Shown in pieces: positions 7,782 through 15,550 of a stretch of DNA of 38,635 nt. The first letter of the stretch is position 1, and every line of letters begins with the position of its first letter. Both the position numbers and the translations under genes were made by a program. Source of the DNA: Candidatus Melainabacteria bacterium (GTDB lineage Bacteria > Cyanobacteriota > Vampirovibrionia > Obscuribacterales > Obscuribacteraceae); the NCBI GenBank assembly GCA_012965515.1, contig DTSE01000115.1:1-38635 (forward strand). The letters run 5' to 3'. The notes beneath the pieces were generated by a model. The model did not search any database. It was not told where the DNA came from and worked only from the letters and a program-made list of their open reading frames with translations.

Positions 7782-10364
7782 ATGAGGGTGTCCATTCGTT
7801 GGTCACTGAAATCAAGAGAGTGGCGTTGCGCATTCATTTCATTGATGTGCGCGACGTCACTCTTTTCTGGTTCAATTTGCTCGGCGATGACACAGAGTTC
7901 GACAATTTCCAGCGCTGCTTTAGGAGTCCATATGAAGAGTGATTCTCCCCAAGCGATTCTTCACGAACTGGAGAGTTTTCGGCAGATGGGAAGCGTGTTG
8001 TACATCGCCGCCCATCCTGACGATGAAAACACCGAATTACTTGCATATCTTGCGCGTGGACGCAATTACAGAACCGCATATTTGTCCCTCACTCGCGGTG
8101 ACGGCGGTCAGAATGTTTTGAGTGCGGATCTTGGTGCGAAACTTGGAGTTGCTCGGACGCAGGAGTTATTAGCAGCAAGGCAGATCGATGGTGCGCAGCA
8201 GTTTTTCTCGCGCGCTAAAGACTATGGCTTTTCGAAGAACTATTTGGAAACGATGGACGTCTGGGACAAGCAAGAGGTTTTGTCAGACATTGTTCGAGTA
8301 ATTCGCACCTTCCGGCCTGACGTGTTGATCACGAGGTTTTCACCGAGCCCAGGTGGAACACACGGACATCACACGACTTCAACAGTGCTGGCAATGGAGG
8401 CATTTAAACTGGCTGGAGATGCGAAAGCATTTCCCGAGCAGAAGTTAGAGCCCTGGCAGCCCAAGCGCATTCTGTGGAATGCGTCGATTTGGCAGAAGGA
8501 CAAAATTACCGATCAGCCTCTATATAAGATCGACGCGACAGGCAACGATTGCGTGTCCGGTGAAAGCTTCCACTCAATTGCCGGTGCAAGCAGAGCGATG
8601 CATAAGACGCAGGGTTTTGACACATTCAAAATGCCTGGTGGCAACGGTGAAAAGCGGTTGGAGTCGTTCCAACTATTGGATGGGGTGCCAATCGAGAAGG
8701 ACATTATGGATGGTGTCGACACGAGTTGGCACCGCGTTGCCGGTGGAGATGCGATTGAAAGAGCCGCGAGCGATATCATTGCGAAGTTTGACATCAACGA
8801 TCCGTCTAAGAGCGTCGAGGCTGTTTTGGAATTGCGCAAGCAGCTGAGGAAACTGACTGCGAAGAGTGAGGATGTCGTTCTTGCGGAAAAGTCCGATTTA
8901 CTCGATCGAATTTTGCGTTCATGCCTTGGGCTGACAGTTGAGACGACAATCGCGAATTCGGAGCTGGTACCTGGTGAGACGATGAAGATGCATATAGCTG
9001 CATCTATTAGTTCAAAATTGCCTAATAACCTTCAAGTACGGTGGGTTGATATTCGTTTTCCTAAACTAAGTGGGGCTGATAGCACGTATAAAGTCAATCA
9101 AATTCTCGACCAACCAAGAAGTGTGGACACCACGAGGGTGCTCCCAGCGAATACTCCTCTGACTCAACCTTACTGGCTCACCTCTGACGGCACGCCAGGA
9201 ATGTTTCATGTCGAAGATCCTTCATTGATTGGAACCGCAGAAAATTCACCGGCATTTCCCGTGTATGAGACATTCGAAATTGCAGATCAAACATTTGTGG
9301 TGCACGACGAGCCTCTGCAAGTTTCTGCTGATTCTCTCGGTAATCACATTCGGCGACGTCTTGATGTGATACCACCCGTTTCGTTGCGTTTTCTCTCTGA
9401 TGTGATTGTGATGACGCCTGGAATGACACGCTCGCTGGAAGTTGAAATTAGAGCTTCGCGTGCCAATTCGAAGGGCAAGCTGGAACTCGAGGTTCCTTCG
9501 GATTGGAAAGTCGAGCCTACTCGGCATGCGTTCAACCTCTCCGCAGTTGGAGAGACGGCGAAATTTACTTTTTCAGTAACAGCGCCGACACAGACTGCCG
9601 CGGCCAGAATTACCGCCAGCGCAGAAATAGATGGCGAGCGGTACCACAATCAAAGGCAAGAAGTGAGCTATGCACATTTGCCTAGACAATTGCTGCAACC
9701 GCCTGCGGTGATGAGTGCTGTCAGCTTCGAGTTGGCAACTCGTGGTCATACGATTGGATATTTACCTGGCGCAGGTGACACTCTGGTGGAAAACCTGCAG
9801 CAAATGGGTTATGCGGTAAAGATCCTGGATGATGCAAATCTCTCCGCGAAGGACCTCGAAGGTATTGATGCAGTGGTGCTAGGAGTGCGCGCGTTTAACG
9901 TGCGCAATAATATCGCCAAGGCAATGCCTGCTCTCTTTGCGTATGTTGAAAATGGTGGCACGGTTGTCGTCCAATACAATCGACATGACAAATTGAAGGT
10001 CGATAAGGTAGCTCCTTATGACCTACACATATCAAATGATCGCGTCACTGATGAGAAAGCGCCGGTAACCTTTCTCGCGCCGGACAACCCTATTTTGAAC
10101 ACTCCCAATAAGATTACAAGTGCAGATTTTGACGGCTGGGTTCAGGAACGCGGTTTGTACTTTCCGAATCAATGGGATGAACACTTTACGCCGATCTTGG
10201 CTTTCAGCGATAAGGGAGAGCTTCCGCATGCCGGTGCTCTACTTTCCGCGCAATATGGCAAGGGGCACTACATCTATACCGGTTTGGGATTTTTCCGTCA
10301 ACTTCCTGCTGGTGTCCCCGGTGCTTATCGCCTGTTCGCGAACATGGTTTCACTAGGAAAGTGA
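7782..10364 (+). CDS. Secreted PIG-L/LmbE family deacetylase, multidomain
   Basis: 860 residues. An N-terminal signal-like hydrophobic stretch (about 15-35) is followed by a PIG-L (LmbE-like) zinc hydrolase domain with AHPDDE at 77-82 and HGHH at 194-197 as metal and catalytic motifs. A NEW3-like beta-sandwich follows at about 550-620, and a ThuA/GATase-like domain at about 650-855 ends in GKGHYIYTGLGFFRQLPAG. PIG-L enzymes remove acetyl groups from N-acetylglucosaminyl compounds, including mycothiol and bacillithiol precursors. This one is expected outside the membrane, so it may act on an external amino-sugar conjugate. It is followed after one base by a solute symporter and then by the bacillithiol genes, which supports a salvage role (inference). 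Confidence 0.87.
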   Translation: MRVSIRWSLKSREWRCAFISLMCATSLFSGSICSAMTQSSTISSAALGVHMKSDSPQAILHELESFRQMGSVLYIAAHPDDENTELLAYLARGRNYRTAYLSLTRGDGGQNVLSADLGAKLGVARTQELLAARQIDGAQQFFSRAKDYGFSKNYLETMDVWDKQEVLSDIVRVIRTFRPDVLITRFSPSPGGTHGHHTTSTVLAMEAFKLAGDAKAFPEQKLEPWQPKRILWNASIWQKDKITDQPLYKIDATGNDCVSGESFHSIAGASRAMHKTQGFDTFKMPGGNGEKRLESFQLLDGVPIEKDIMDGVDTSWHRVAGGDAIERAASDIIAKFDINDPSKSVEAVLELRKQLRKLTAKSEDVVLAEKSDLLDRILRSCLGLTVETTIANSELVPGETMKMHIAASISSKLPNNLQVRWVDIRFPKLSGADSTYKVNQILDQPRSVDTTRVLPANTPLTQPYWLTSDGTPGMFHVEDPSLIGTAENSPAFPVYETFEIADQTFVVHDEPLQVSADSLGNHIRRRLDVIPPVSLRFLSDVIVMTPGMTRSLEVEIRASRANSKGKLELEVPSDWKVEPTRHAFNLSAVGETAKFTFSVTAPTQTAAARITASAEIDGERYHNQRQEVSYAHLPRQLLQPPAVMSAVSFELATRGHTIGYLPGAGDTLVENLQQMGYAVKILDDANLSAKDLEGIDAVVLGVRAFNVRNNIAKAMPALFAYVENGGTVVVQYNRHDKLKVDKVAPYDLHISNDRVTDEKAPVTFLAPDNPILNTPNKITSADFDGWVQERGLYFPNQWDEHFTPILAFSDKGELPHAGALLSAQYGKGHYIYTGLGFFRQLPAGVPGAYRLFANMVSLGK

Positions 10365-10365
10365 C

Positions 10366-12141
10366 ATGAACACTCTGGACATATTCGTGCTAATTGTGTC
10401 CATTGTCGCAATCGCAATGTACGGGGTTTGGCACACACGAAATCGTCGTGACCTTAACAGTTATCTAAAAGGCAGCGATCACACTCCCTGGTGGGTAATC
10501 GGGATATCGGTGATGGCGACCCAAGCCAGTGCGATTACGTTTCTTTCTACGCCTGGACAAGGTTATCTCGGCGGATTGAGTTTTTTGCAGGTCTATTTTG
10601 GTGTTCCTGTAGCGATGGTTATCATCGCACTTTTCTTTTTGCCGATATTTCATAAGCTTCACATATTTACTGCTTACGAGTATTTGGAAAAACGGTTCGA
10701 TCGCAAGACGCGATTGTTCGGCGCCGGGCTGTTCCTCTTGCAGCGCGGTATAGGCGCTGGTTTCACAATCTATGCGCCGGCTATTGTTTTGTCGACGGTG
10801 TTTGGTTGGTCCTTGCCGTTGACCATTGTGACTTGCGGACTAATTGCAACTGCGTACACCGTATTTGGTGGGACGGATGCTGTTACAGTCACACAGAAGT
10901 ATCAAATGGCAGTGATCTTTCTTGGCATGACTACCGCCGCAGGAATCTTGCTTTCCAAGTTACCCGCTGGCTTGACGTTCATGGATGCAATGAATGTAGC
11001 GGGCGGTTTTCAAAAGTTGAACGCGGTGAATTTCTCAACCAGCTTGCACGAGCGTTATACCTTTTGGTCTGGCTTGCTTGGTGGCACATTTCTTATGCTG
11101 TCTTACTTTGGCGCCGATCAGTCTCAGGTGCAGCGCTACCTGTCCGGGGATTCCCTCAGAGAAAGCCGCTTAGGACTTATGTTTAATGCGGTGTGCAAGA
11201 TTCCGATGCAGTTATCGATTTTGATGCTCGGCGTCCTGATGTTTGTGTTTTATCAGTTTGAGCGCCCGCCGCTGTTTTTTGATTCTGCTGCGAATAGATA
11301 TCTTGAATCTCAACGAGCTGATGGTTCTGAAGGAAAGCAACTCCTCGCGTATGAGAAGGAGTTCAATAAATCGCATGAGCTGGGAAAGCAACACTTAGAA
11401 AGCTGGCTTGCTGCGAAACGTCGTGGTGATGAGAATGCTGCTAATGCGGAGTTCGTTAGTGCGGCAGTTGCACAGCAGGAAGGCGAGAAAATTCGGCTGA
11501 AAGCGGCTGAAGAATGGACGCATGAGGCCACGCCTCAAGAGTCTGTAAAACCCGGCAAGGCTGTCACCGCCAATAGTGCGGATTATGTTTTCATTACGTT
11601 CATCTTGCGTGAGCTGCCTCATGGTGCTATCGGTTTATTGGTGGCAGCATTTTTTGCTGCTGCGCTTTCATCTAAGGCGGCAGAACTGAATGCATTGGGA
11701 ACTTGCACAACCATTGACTTTTACCGTTTGCTGATTAAACATGATGCTACTGACGCGGAGTGTTTGTTCGCCTCGAAGTGCTTCACCGCCTTCTGGGGCG
11801 TTATCGCTGTTTTTATCGCCTTGTATGCGCACTTGTCGGAGAATCTCATTCAAGCGGTCAACATACTCGGTTCTATCTTCTACGGAGTCTTGCTTGCCTT
11901 GTTTGTCGTTGGTTTTTTCCTCAAGCGAGTTGGTGGCACGGCGCTATTTTGGTCCGCTCTTATATCGCAGACGCTGGTGTTTGTTTTATACTTCAGCCTG
12001 TCGATTTCTTACCTCTGGTATCCACTAATCGGCTGCACTGCTTGTGTCTTGTTTAGTCTAATTCTTCAGGTGTTTTTCGGTCGCAATGATAAGAATCCTG
12101 TCGGAGCCTCGTTAGAGAGCGAAGTGGTGGAGGCAGCATGA
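10366..12141 (+). CDS. Sodium:solute symporter family (SSS) transporter
   Basis: 591 residues with about 13 membrane segments. The start MNTLDIFVLIVSIVAIAMYG and the region with ATQASAITFLSTPGQGY (about 50-66) are typical of the SSF fold, including the sodium-site region; QYFGADQSQVQRYLSG-like sequence (here SYFGADQSQVQRYLSG) is another SSF hallmark. An unusual hydrophilic, charged insertion of about 90 residues (roughly 305-400) lies between two membrane segments. The start is one base after the PIG-L stop, and its stop overlaps the next start (ATGA at 12138-12141), so it is translationally coupled on both sides. The solute is unknown; a product of the PIG-L enzyme or a bacillithiol-related compound is the contextual guess. 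Confidence 0.92.
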   Translation: MNTLDIFVLIVSIVAIAMYGVWHTRNRRDLNSYLKGSDHTPWWVIGISVMATQASAITFLSTPGQGYLGGLSFLQVYFGVPVAMVIIALFFLPIFHKLHIFTAYEYLEKRFDRKTRLFGAGLFLLQRGIGAGFTIYAPAIVLSTVFGWSLPLTIVTCGLIATAYTVFGGTDAVTVTQKYQMAVIFLGMTTAAGILLSKLPAGLTFMDAMNVAGGFQKLNAVNFSTSLHERYTFWSGLLGGTFLMLSYFGADQSQVQRYLSGDSLRESRLGLMFNAVCKIPMQLSILMLGVLMFVFYQFERPPLFFDSAANRYLESQRADGSEGKQLLAYEKEFNKSHELGKQHLESWLAAKRRGDENAANAEFVSAAVAQQEGEKIRLKAAEEWTHEATPQESVKPGKAVTANSADYVFITFILRELPHGAIGLLVAAFFAAALSSKAAELNALGTCTTIDFYRLLIKHDATDAECLFASKCFTAFWGVIAVFIALYAHLSENLIQAVNILGSIFYGVLLALFVVGFFLKRVGGTALFWSALISQTLVFVLYFSLSISYLWYPLIGCTACVLFSLILQVFFGRNDKNPVGASLESEVVEAA

Positions 12142-12947
12142 GTTCCCCGATCATCTGTTTTGGTCAACAGCCTTGCGGATTTTATCCGAAGCGGTTTCTG
12201 GTTGCTAAAATTCGCACTGCTCGTAAGCTGCAGCAAGAGATTGGCGGAAAGATCGTTTTCTTCTATCACGATAGCGATCACGATCCGCGTGAAACACGTA
12301 CGATATTGCGTCACCGCACCACCAATGATCCGGCTCAGTTGAACTTCGCCTTTGAAAATAAAACGCAGCGAAAGTTCTCACCTCTTTACGCAAAGAAAAT
12401 TCCTGAAGGCTGGCAGGAGAAAACGATTCTGCAACTGCCGAATTACATCGATCATTCATTGATCAATATTTTCAAGGCAACTCACGAAAAAACTGTTGCC
12501 GATTTTTGTTTGCAGATGTATCGCGGTATGGGACTTCTTGATGGAATTGAAGTGGTTCGGTCCGGCGATCCGGAATTCCGCAAAGGTGCGTGCGATATCT
12601 CCGACTTCTATGTAGATATTCCGTATGAAAGTGAAATAGTCCGCGCTCGTGTCGCGGGTGATGTTTTGAGACTCCATGAAGGAGGCAACGCGTTTTTGGA
12701 ACTGCCTATGGTGGAATTTTCCAAAGAGCAAATCAATCCGACTCGAGACACTCGTCTGCGCTGGATGCAATCAGTTATTCACTGCACGCATTATATTGCT
12801 GGTGCCGGTGAACAAGCGTATCTGCGCAAGGAGGAAGCGCCTGAGATTGAGTTCGTGACAAGGGAAGACATTGACCTTTCCGACGAGGCTTATGTGGAGC
12901 TGCCGTCCGCTGCAAAAAAGGAGGAGGAAACTATTGAACATAGGTGA
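12138..12947 (+). CDS. Compact BshC-like protein (putative bacillithiol cysteine-adding enzyme)
   Basis: 269 residues, about half the length of typical BshC (about 540). Several BshC-like signatures occur in the right order: an N-terminal GQQPCGFYP (compare the GQQ-G of BshC), FFYHDSDHDPRE (compare FW-EDHD), then INPTRDTRLRWMQSV followed by YIAGAGEQAY (compare ISP-LLRPVVQD and YVGGPGEIAY). The protein stops after this with an acidic tail, so the C-terminal coiled-coil part of BshC is missing. BshC adds cysteine to GlcN-malate in the last step of bacillithiol synthesis. It overlaps the symporter stop, has GGAGG at 12129-12133, and lies directly before bshB1-bshA. It could be a true minimal BshC, a degenerate one, or a related enzyme. 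The match is by eye. Confidence 0.65.
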   Translation: MSSPIICFGQQPCGFYPKRFLVAKIRTARKLQQEIGGKIVFFYHDSDHDPRETRTILRHRTTNDPAQLNFAFENKTQRKFSPLYAKKIPEGWQEKTILQLPNYIDHSLINIFKATHEKTVADFCLQMYRGMGLLDGIEVVRSGDPEFRKGACDISDFYVDIPYESEIVRARVAGDVLRLHEGGNAFLELPMVEFSKEQINPTRDTRLRWMQSVIHCTHYIAGAGEQAYLRKEEAPEIEFVTREDIDLSDEAYVELPSAAKKEEETIEHR

Positions 12948-13053
12948 TACCATCTTCTCGAGTCGCAGGCTTGTTTACCAAAACTTCGGTCATGCGGTCT
13001 GTCATTTGTTCTGCAGCTGCCACTTTGCAATCAGCGCTACTTACACCCGAATC

Positions 13054-13063
13054 AAAGGAGGGG
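13054..13063 (+). promoter_or_regulatory. Strong ribosome binding site for bshB1
   Basis: AAAGGAGGGG lies 4 bases before TTG 13068 and fixes this rare start codon for the next gene. The 120 bases between the BshC-like stop and this TTG hold no supportable gene. Confidence 0.75.
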
Positions 13064-13067
13064 ACAG

Positions 13068-13787
13068 TTGAGCGAAATCGGTTCCTCTCCAGTCTTGGCT
13101 TTCGGCGCACATCCCGATGATATTGAGTTTGGTTGTGGTGGCGTTCTTGCTGTGGAAGCTCGCAATGGACGCAATGTTCATTGTGTGATTTGTTCGTTGG
13201 GCGAGGCTGCATCGAATGGTACTCCGGAGGGCAGGCGTGCGGAGTCTGTTGCAGCGACTGAGATGCTTGGCGCGACAGTCGAGTTTGTTACTCTTGATGG
13301 TGACGCAAAGTTGGAAGTTCGTGCGGAGCACTCTCACAAGTTGGCGGAGATAATTCGTCGCGTTAGACCTTCTACTGTGCTGGCGACTACTTGTTTTGAG
13401 AATCAGCATCCTGATCATTGGCGCCTCGGCAAGATTGTGCGCGATGCCGCTCGGATTGCTCGGTATGGGGGACTGAAGGAGATTCAAGGTGAGCCTCACG
13501 CGATTGGGCAGTTGTTTTACTATGCCGTGACACCAGAAGGCGAACCCAGTGATGTGCTGCCAATTCTGCTGGATGTTTCTTCCGCTGACGTGGTTAACTC
13601 GTGGATAGCTGCAATGGGCGCGCATGTTTCACAAGGAGCGACACGTAACTACATTGACCTGCAGTTGAATCGCGCTCGTGTTTGGGGTGCGAGGGCAGGT
13701 GTCGACTATGCAATGGCGCTGTATCCCAATGATCCATTGATGTTTGAGTCGCTCGCGCATGCGGGTAAAGGAGCGCGAAACTTTTAA
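13068..13787 (+). CDS. bshB1: Bacillithiol biosynthesis deacetylase BshB1 (PIG-L family)
   Basis: 239 residues without signal peptide, so cytoplasmic. The PIG-L zinc motif AHPDD is at 14-18, and the second ligand motif HPDH at 114-117 is followed by DAARIARYGGL, a BshB1-type signature. The enzyme removes the acetyl group from GlcNAc-malate to give GlcN-malate, the second step of bacillithiol synthesis. It starts at TTG 13068 because of the strong Shine-Dalgarno just upstream. The bshA start codon follows its stop codon with no gap. Together with BshA and the BshC-like protein it gives a complete candidate pathway. Confidence is high for family and good for the specific step, because of the neighbour bshA. 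Confidence 0.9.
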   Translation: MSEIGSSPVLAFGAHPDDIEFGCGGVLAVEARNGRNVHCVICSLGEAASNGTPEGRRAESVAATEMLGATVEFVTLDGDAKLEVRAEHSHKLAEIIRRVRPSTVLATTCFENQHPDHWRLGKIVRDAARIARYGGLKEIQGEPHAIGQLFYYAVTPEGEPSDVLPILLDVSSADVVNSWIAAMGAHVSQGATRNYIDLQLNRARVWGARAGVDYAMALYPNDPLMFESLAHAGKGARNF

Positions 13788-14996
13788 ATGTCTAATGGAG
13801 ACTCAAAAGAGGCGAGAATGGGTGAGTCTAAGCCGTCGGATTCGCTGAGAATTGGTATTACCTGTTACCCCACGGTTGGTGGCAGCGGCGTAGTTGCGAC
13901 CACTCTCGGAATTGAACTCGCGCAACGCGGGCACGAGGTGCATTTCATCAGCTATGAAAGACCATTTCGCCTACCTGAGAATTCGTCGAGAATTCACTTT
14001 CACCAAGTGTGCGTCAACGATTACGGCTTATTCAAATATCCCGATTACACTTTGCCATTGTCTGTGGAAATGGCAAGTGTGAGCTGTAAGTACAACCTCG
14101 ATGTGCTGCATGTGCACTACGCGGTTCCGCATGCCACGGCTGCCTTGCTCTCGCGCTGCATGTTGCCACCGGAGAAACAGCCGCGCATTGTCACGACCCT
14201 GCACGGAACGGACACCACTTTGCTCGGTGCTGATCCAGGTTATGGACCAGCAATTCACCATGCGTTGATTCAATCAGATGCTGTTACTACGGTTTCGGCG
14301 TGGCTGAAGTCTGAGACAACTCGTGTGATCGGTTTTGACGGACCGATGGAAGTCATTCACAACTTTTATGAACCTGGCACTCCTAGTCGCTCTCGTGATG
14401 CTGTGCGACGTGAACTAGGTGTCGGCGATGAAGTTTTGATTGTTCACTCCTCAAATCTCAGACCGCTAAAACGAGTTGATCTATTATTGGAATCAGTCGC
14501 AAATATTCGAGACCAAAATTCTTACAAGTTGCTGGTTCTAGCCGGCGGTGATTTCAAACAGTTCAGCGGGGATGTGAAGCGCCTTGGACTGGAAAACCGC
14601 ATTGTTGTTCGCGAAAACGTCTTGGAAATCGAGGAGTATTTGCAAGCTGCGGACATGGCGCTGTACACATCGGAGAGCGAGAGTTTTTGCCTGAGCATCC
14701 TCGAAGCGATGTTCTTTAGTTGTCCAAGTGTTGCTACGAATGTTGGTGGAATTCCTGAAGTCATTGATGACGGACAAACTGGATTGCTGGTTGAGTGTGG
14801 AAGCGCAGATGCGATAGCGAAAGCTGTTGAAGAGCTGATTATTGACAAGGACAAGCGTCAACGATTGGGAGAAAAGGCGCGCTCTGAGGCGAAAAGACGT
14901 TTTTCCACAAATGCTATTATCCATCGCTATGAAGAACTTTATCGTCGCCTGATCAGCGCACCACCAACGGTGGCTGTTGTAGAAGGATGTCGTTGA
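13788..14996 (+). CDS. bshA: N-acetyl-alpha-D-glucosaminyl L-malate synthase BshA
   Basis: 402-residue GT4 glycosyltransferase that joins UDP-GlcNAc and L-malate in the first step of bacillithiol synthesis. Visible BshA features: IGITCYPTVGGSGVVAT near the N-terminus, the DVLHVHYAVPHA motif, TLHGTDTTLLG, FDGPMEVIHNFYEP, and the GT4 E-x7-E motif in ESFCLSILE, followed by NVGGIPEVI. The start ATG 13788 is immediately after the bshB1 stop; AAAGGAG lies about 13 bases upstream. An in-frame ATG at 13818 with AGAGGCGAG before it could be the real start, since the first ten residues are not conserved-looking. The 3' end lies inside a 30-bp imperfect tandem duplication shared with the start of the next gene. 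Confidence 0.95.
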   Translation: MSNGDSKEARMGESKPSDSLRIGITCYPTVGGSGVVATTLGIELAQRGHEVHFISYERPFRLPENSSRIHFHQVCVNDYGLFKYPDYTLPLSVEMASVSCKYNLDVLHVHYAVPHATAALLSRCMLPPEKQPRIVTTLHGTDTTLLGADPGYGPAIHHALIQSDAVTTVSAWLKSETTRVIGFDGPMEVIHNFYEPGTPSRSRDAVRRELGVGDEVLIVHSSNLRPLKRVDLLLESVANIRDQNSYKLLVLAGGDFKQFSGDVKRLGLENRIVVRENVLEIEEYLQAADMALYTSESESFCLSILEAMFFSCPSVATNVGGIPEVIDDGQTGLLVECGSADAIAKAVEELIIDKDKRQRLGEKARSEAKRRFSTNAIIHRYEELYRRLISAPPTVAVVEGCR

Positions 14997-15040
14997 TCTA
15001 TGTCTGATATAGAAGGATTTCGATAGTATATGTCTGATGC
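14981..15040 (+). repeat. Imperfect 30-bp tandem duplication over the bshA end and Nudix start
   Basis: Copy 1 is 14981-15010 and copy 2 is 15011-15040; I count 23-24 matches in 30. Each copy has AGAAGGAT and, 19 bases from its start, ATGTCTGAT. Copy 2 provides the ribosome site and start codon of the Nudix gene; copy 1 provides the bshA stop and a second start. Confidence 0.8.
15000..15026 (+). CDS. Possible 8-codon leader minigene (MSDIEGFR)
   Basis: ATG 15000 opens an 8-codon frame ending TAG 15024-15026, just before the Nudix start at 15030. Its start region (AGAAGGA plus ATGTCTGAT) is a copy of the Nudix one, created by the tandem duplication. It may be translated and tune the Nudix gene by re-initiation, or be an inert relic of the duplication. 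Confidence 0.3.
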   Translation: MSDIEGFR

Positions 15041-15437
15041 GCCTGCGACAACAATAGATGTAATTGCCGCGGTGGTGCGTCGCGATGGGAAGTTTTTAGT
15101 TTGTCAGCGTCCACCCAGTAAGCGGCACGGCAATCTGTGGGAATTTCCAGGTGGGAAATTGGAACCTGGTGAAACCATGTTAACTGCCGCTCAGCGTGAA
15201 CTCTGCGAAGAGCTGACATTGAAAGTTACAGACATCGGCGAGATTCGTTTCAAGTCACAAGACCCAGGATCCAACTTCGTCATCAATTTCGTAGATGTCG
15301 TCGCTCTTGGTCTTCCGAAACCACTGGAACACACCAGAGTCGATTGGTTCACTATGCAAGAACTACTCGAGCTACCTTTAGCTCCAAGCGATCGCCAGTT
15401 TGCAGAGTTTCTCATTCGCGAATCGCTCTACGAATAA
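15030..15437 (+). CDS. Nudix hydrolase, MutT-like
   Basis: 135 residues. The Nudix box spans 42-64: G42, E48, then R56-E57 and E60-E61, with Thr where the final Gly is usual. The start IDVIAAVVRRDGKFLVCQRP and the ELWEFPGGK-type segment (NLWEFPGGK) are typical of MutT/NUDIX pyrophosphohydrolases that clean oxidised nucleotides such as 8-oxo-dGTP. Position after bshA fits a redox-stress theme. The ribosome site AGAAGGA at 15011-15017 is rather far (12 bases) from ATG 15030. The specific substrate is not provable from sequence. It converges on the DUF1460 gene across a repeat array. Confidence 0.9.
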   Translation: MSDAPATTIDVIAAVVRRDGKFLVCQRPPSKRHGNLWEFPGGKLEPGETMLTAAQRELCEELTLKVTDIGEIRFKSQDPGSNFVINFVDVVALGLPKPLEHTRVDWFTMQELLELPLAPSDRQFAEFLIRESLYE

Positions 15438-15460
15438 GGCGCGACGGCTCATTGTTTGCG

Positions 15461-15550
15461 CCGTCATTGTAGCTGGCTCATAGCATGCGCCCGTCATTGT
15501 AGCCGGCGAATTGCGCACGTTTGTCATTGTAGCCAGCGCATCGCATGCGC
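15461..15550. repeat. Three tandem 30-bp repeats between convergent genes
   Basis: Copies start at 15461, 15491 and 15521. The core GTCATTGTAGC is identical in all (15463, 15493, 15523, exactly 30 apart), and the remainder is GC-rich and variable with GCATGCGC at the ends of copies 1 and 3. A fourth partial core (CTCATTGT) is at 15449. The last copy ends at the base before the stop codon of the minus-strand gene. Confidence 0.85.

Noticed and set aside
12871..13071. 66-codon frame between the BshC-like gene and bshB1, as a missing C-terminal piece of BshC
   Set aside because: It overlaps both neighbours in another frame and does not resemble the BshC C-terminal region; no frameshift point is apparent.
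13041..13625. 194-codon frame antisense to bshB1
   Set aside because: BshB1 is certain by motif; the antisense product has no recognisable feature.
15461..15550. CRISPR array
   Set aside because: Repeats of 30 bases abut each other with no spacers, and no cas gene is near.
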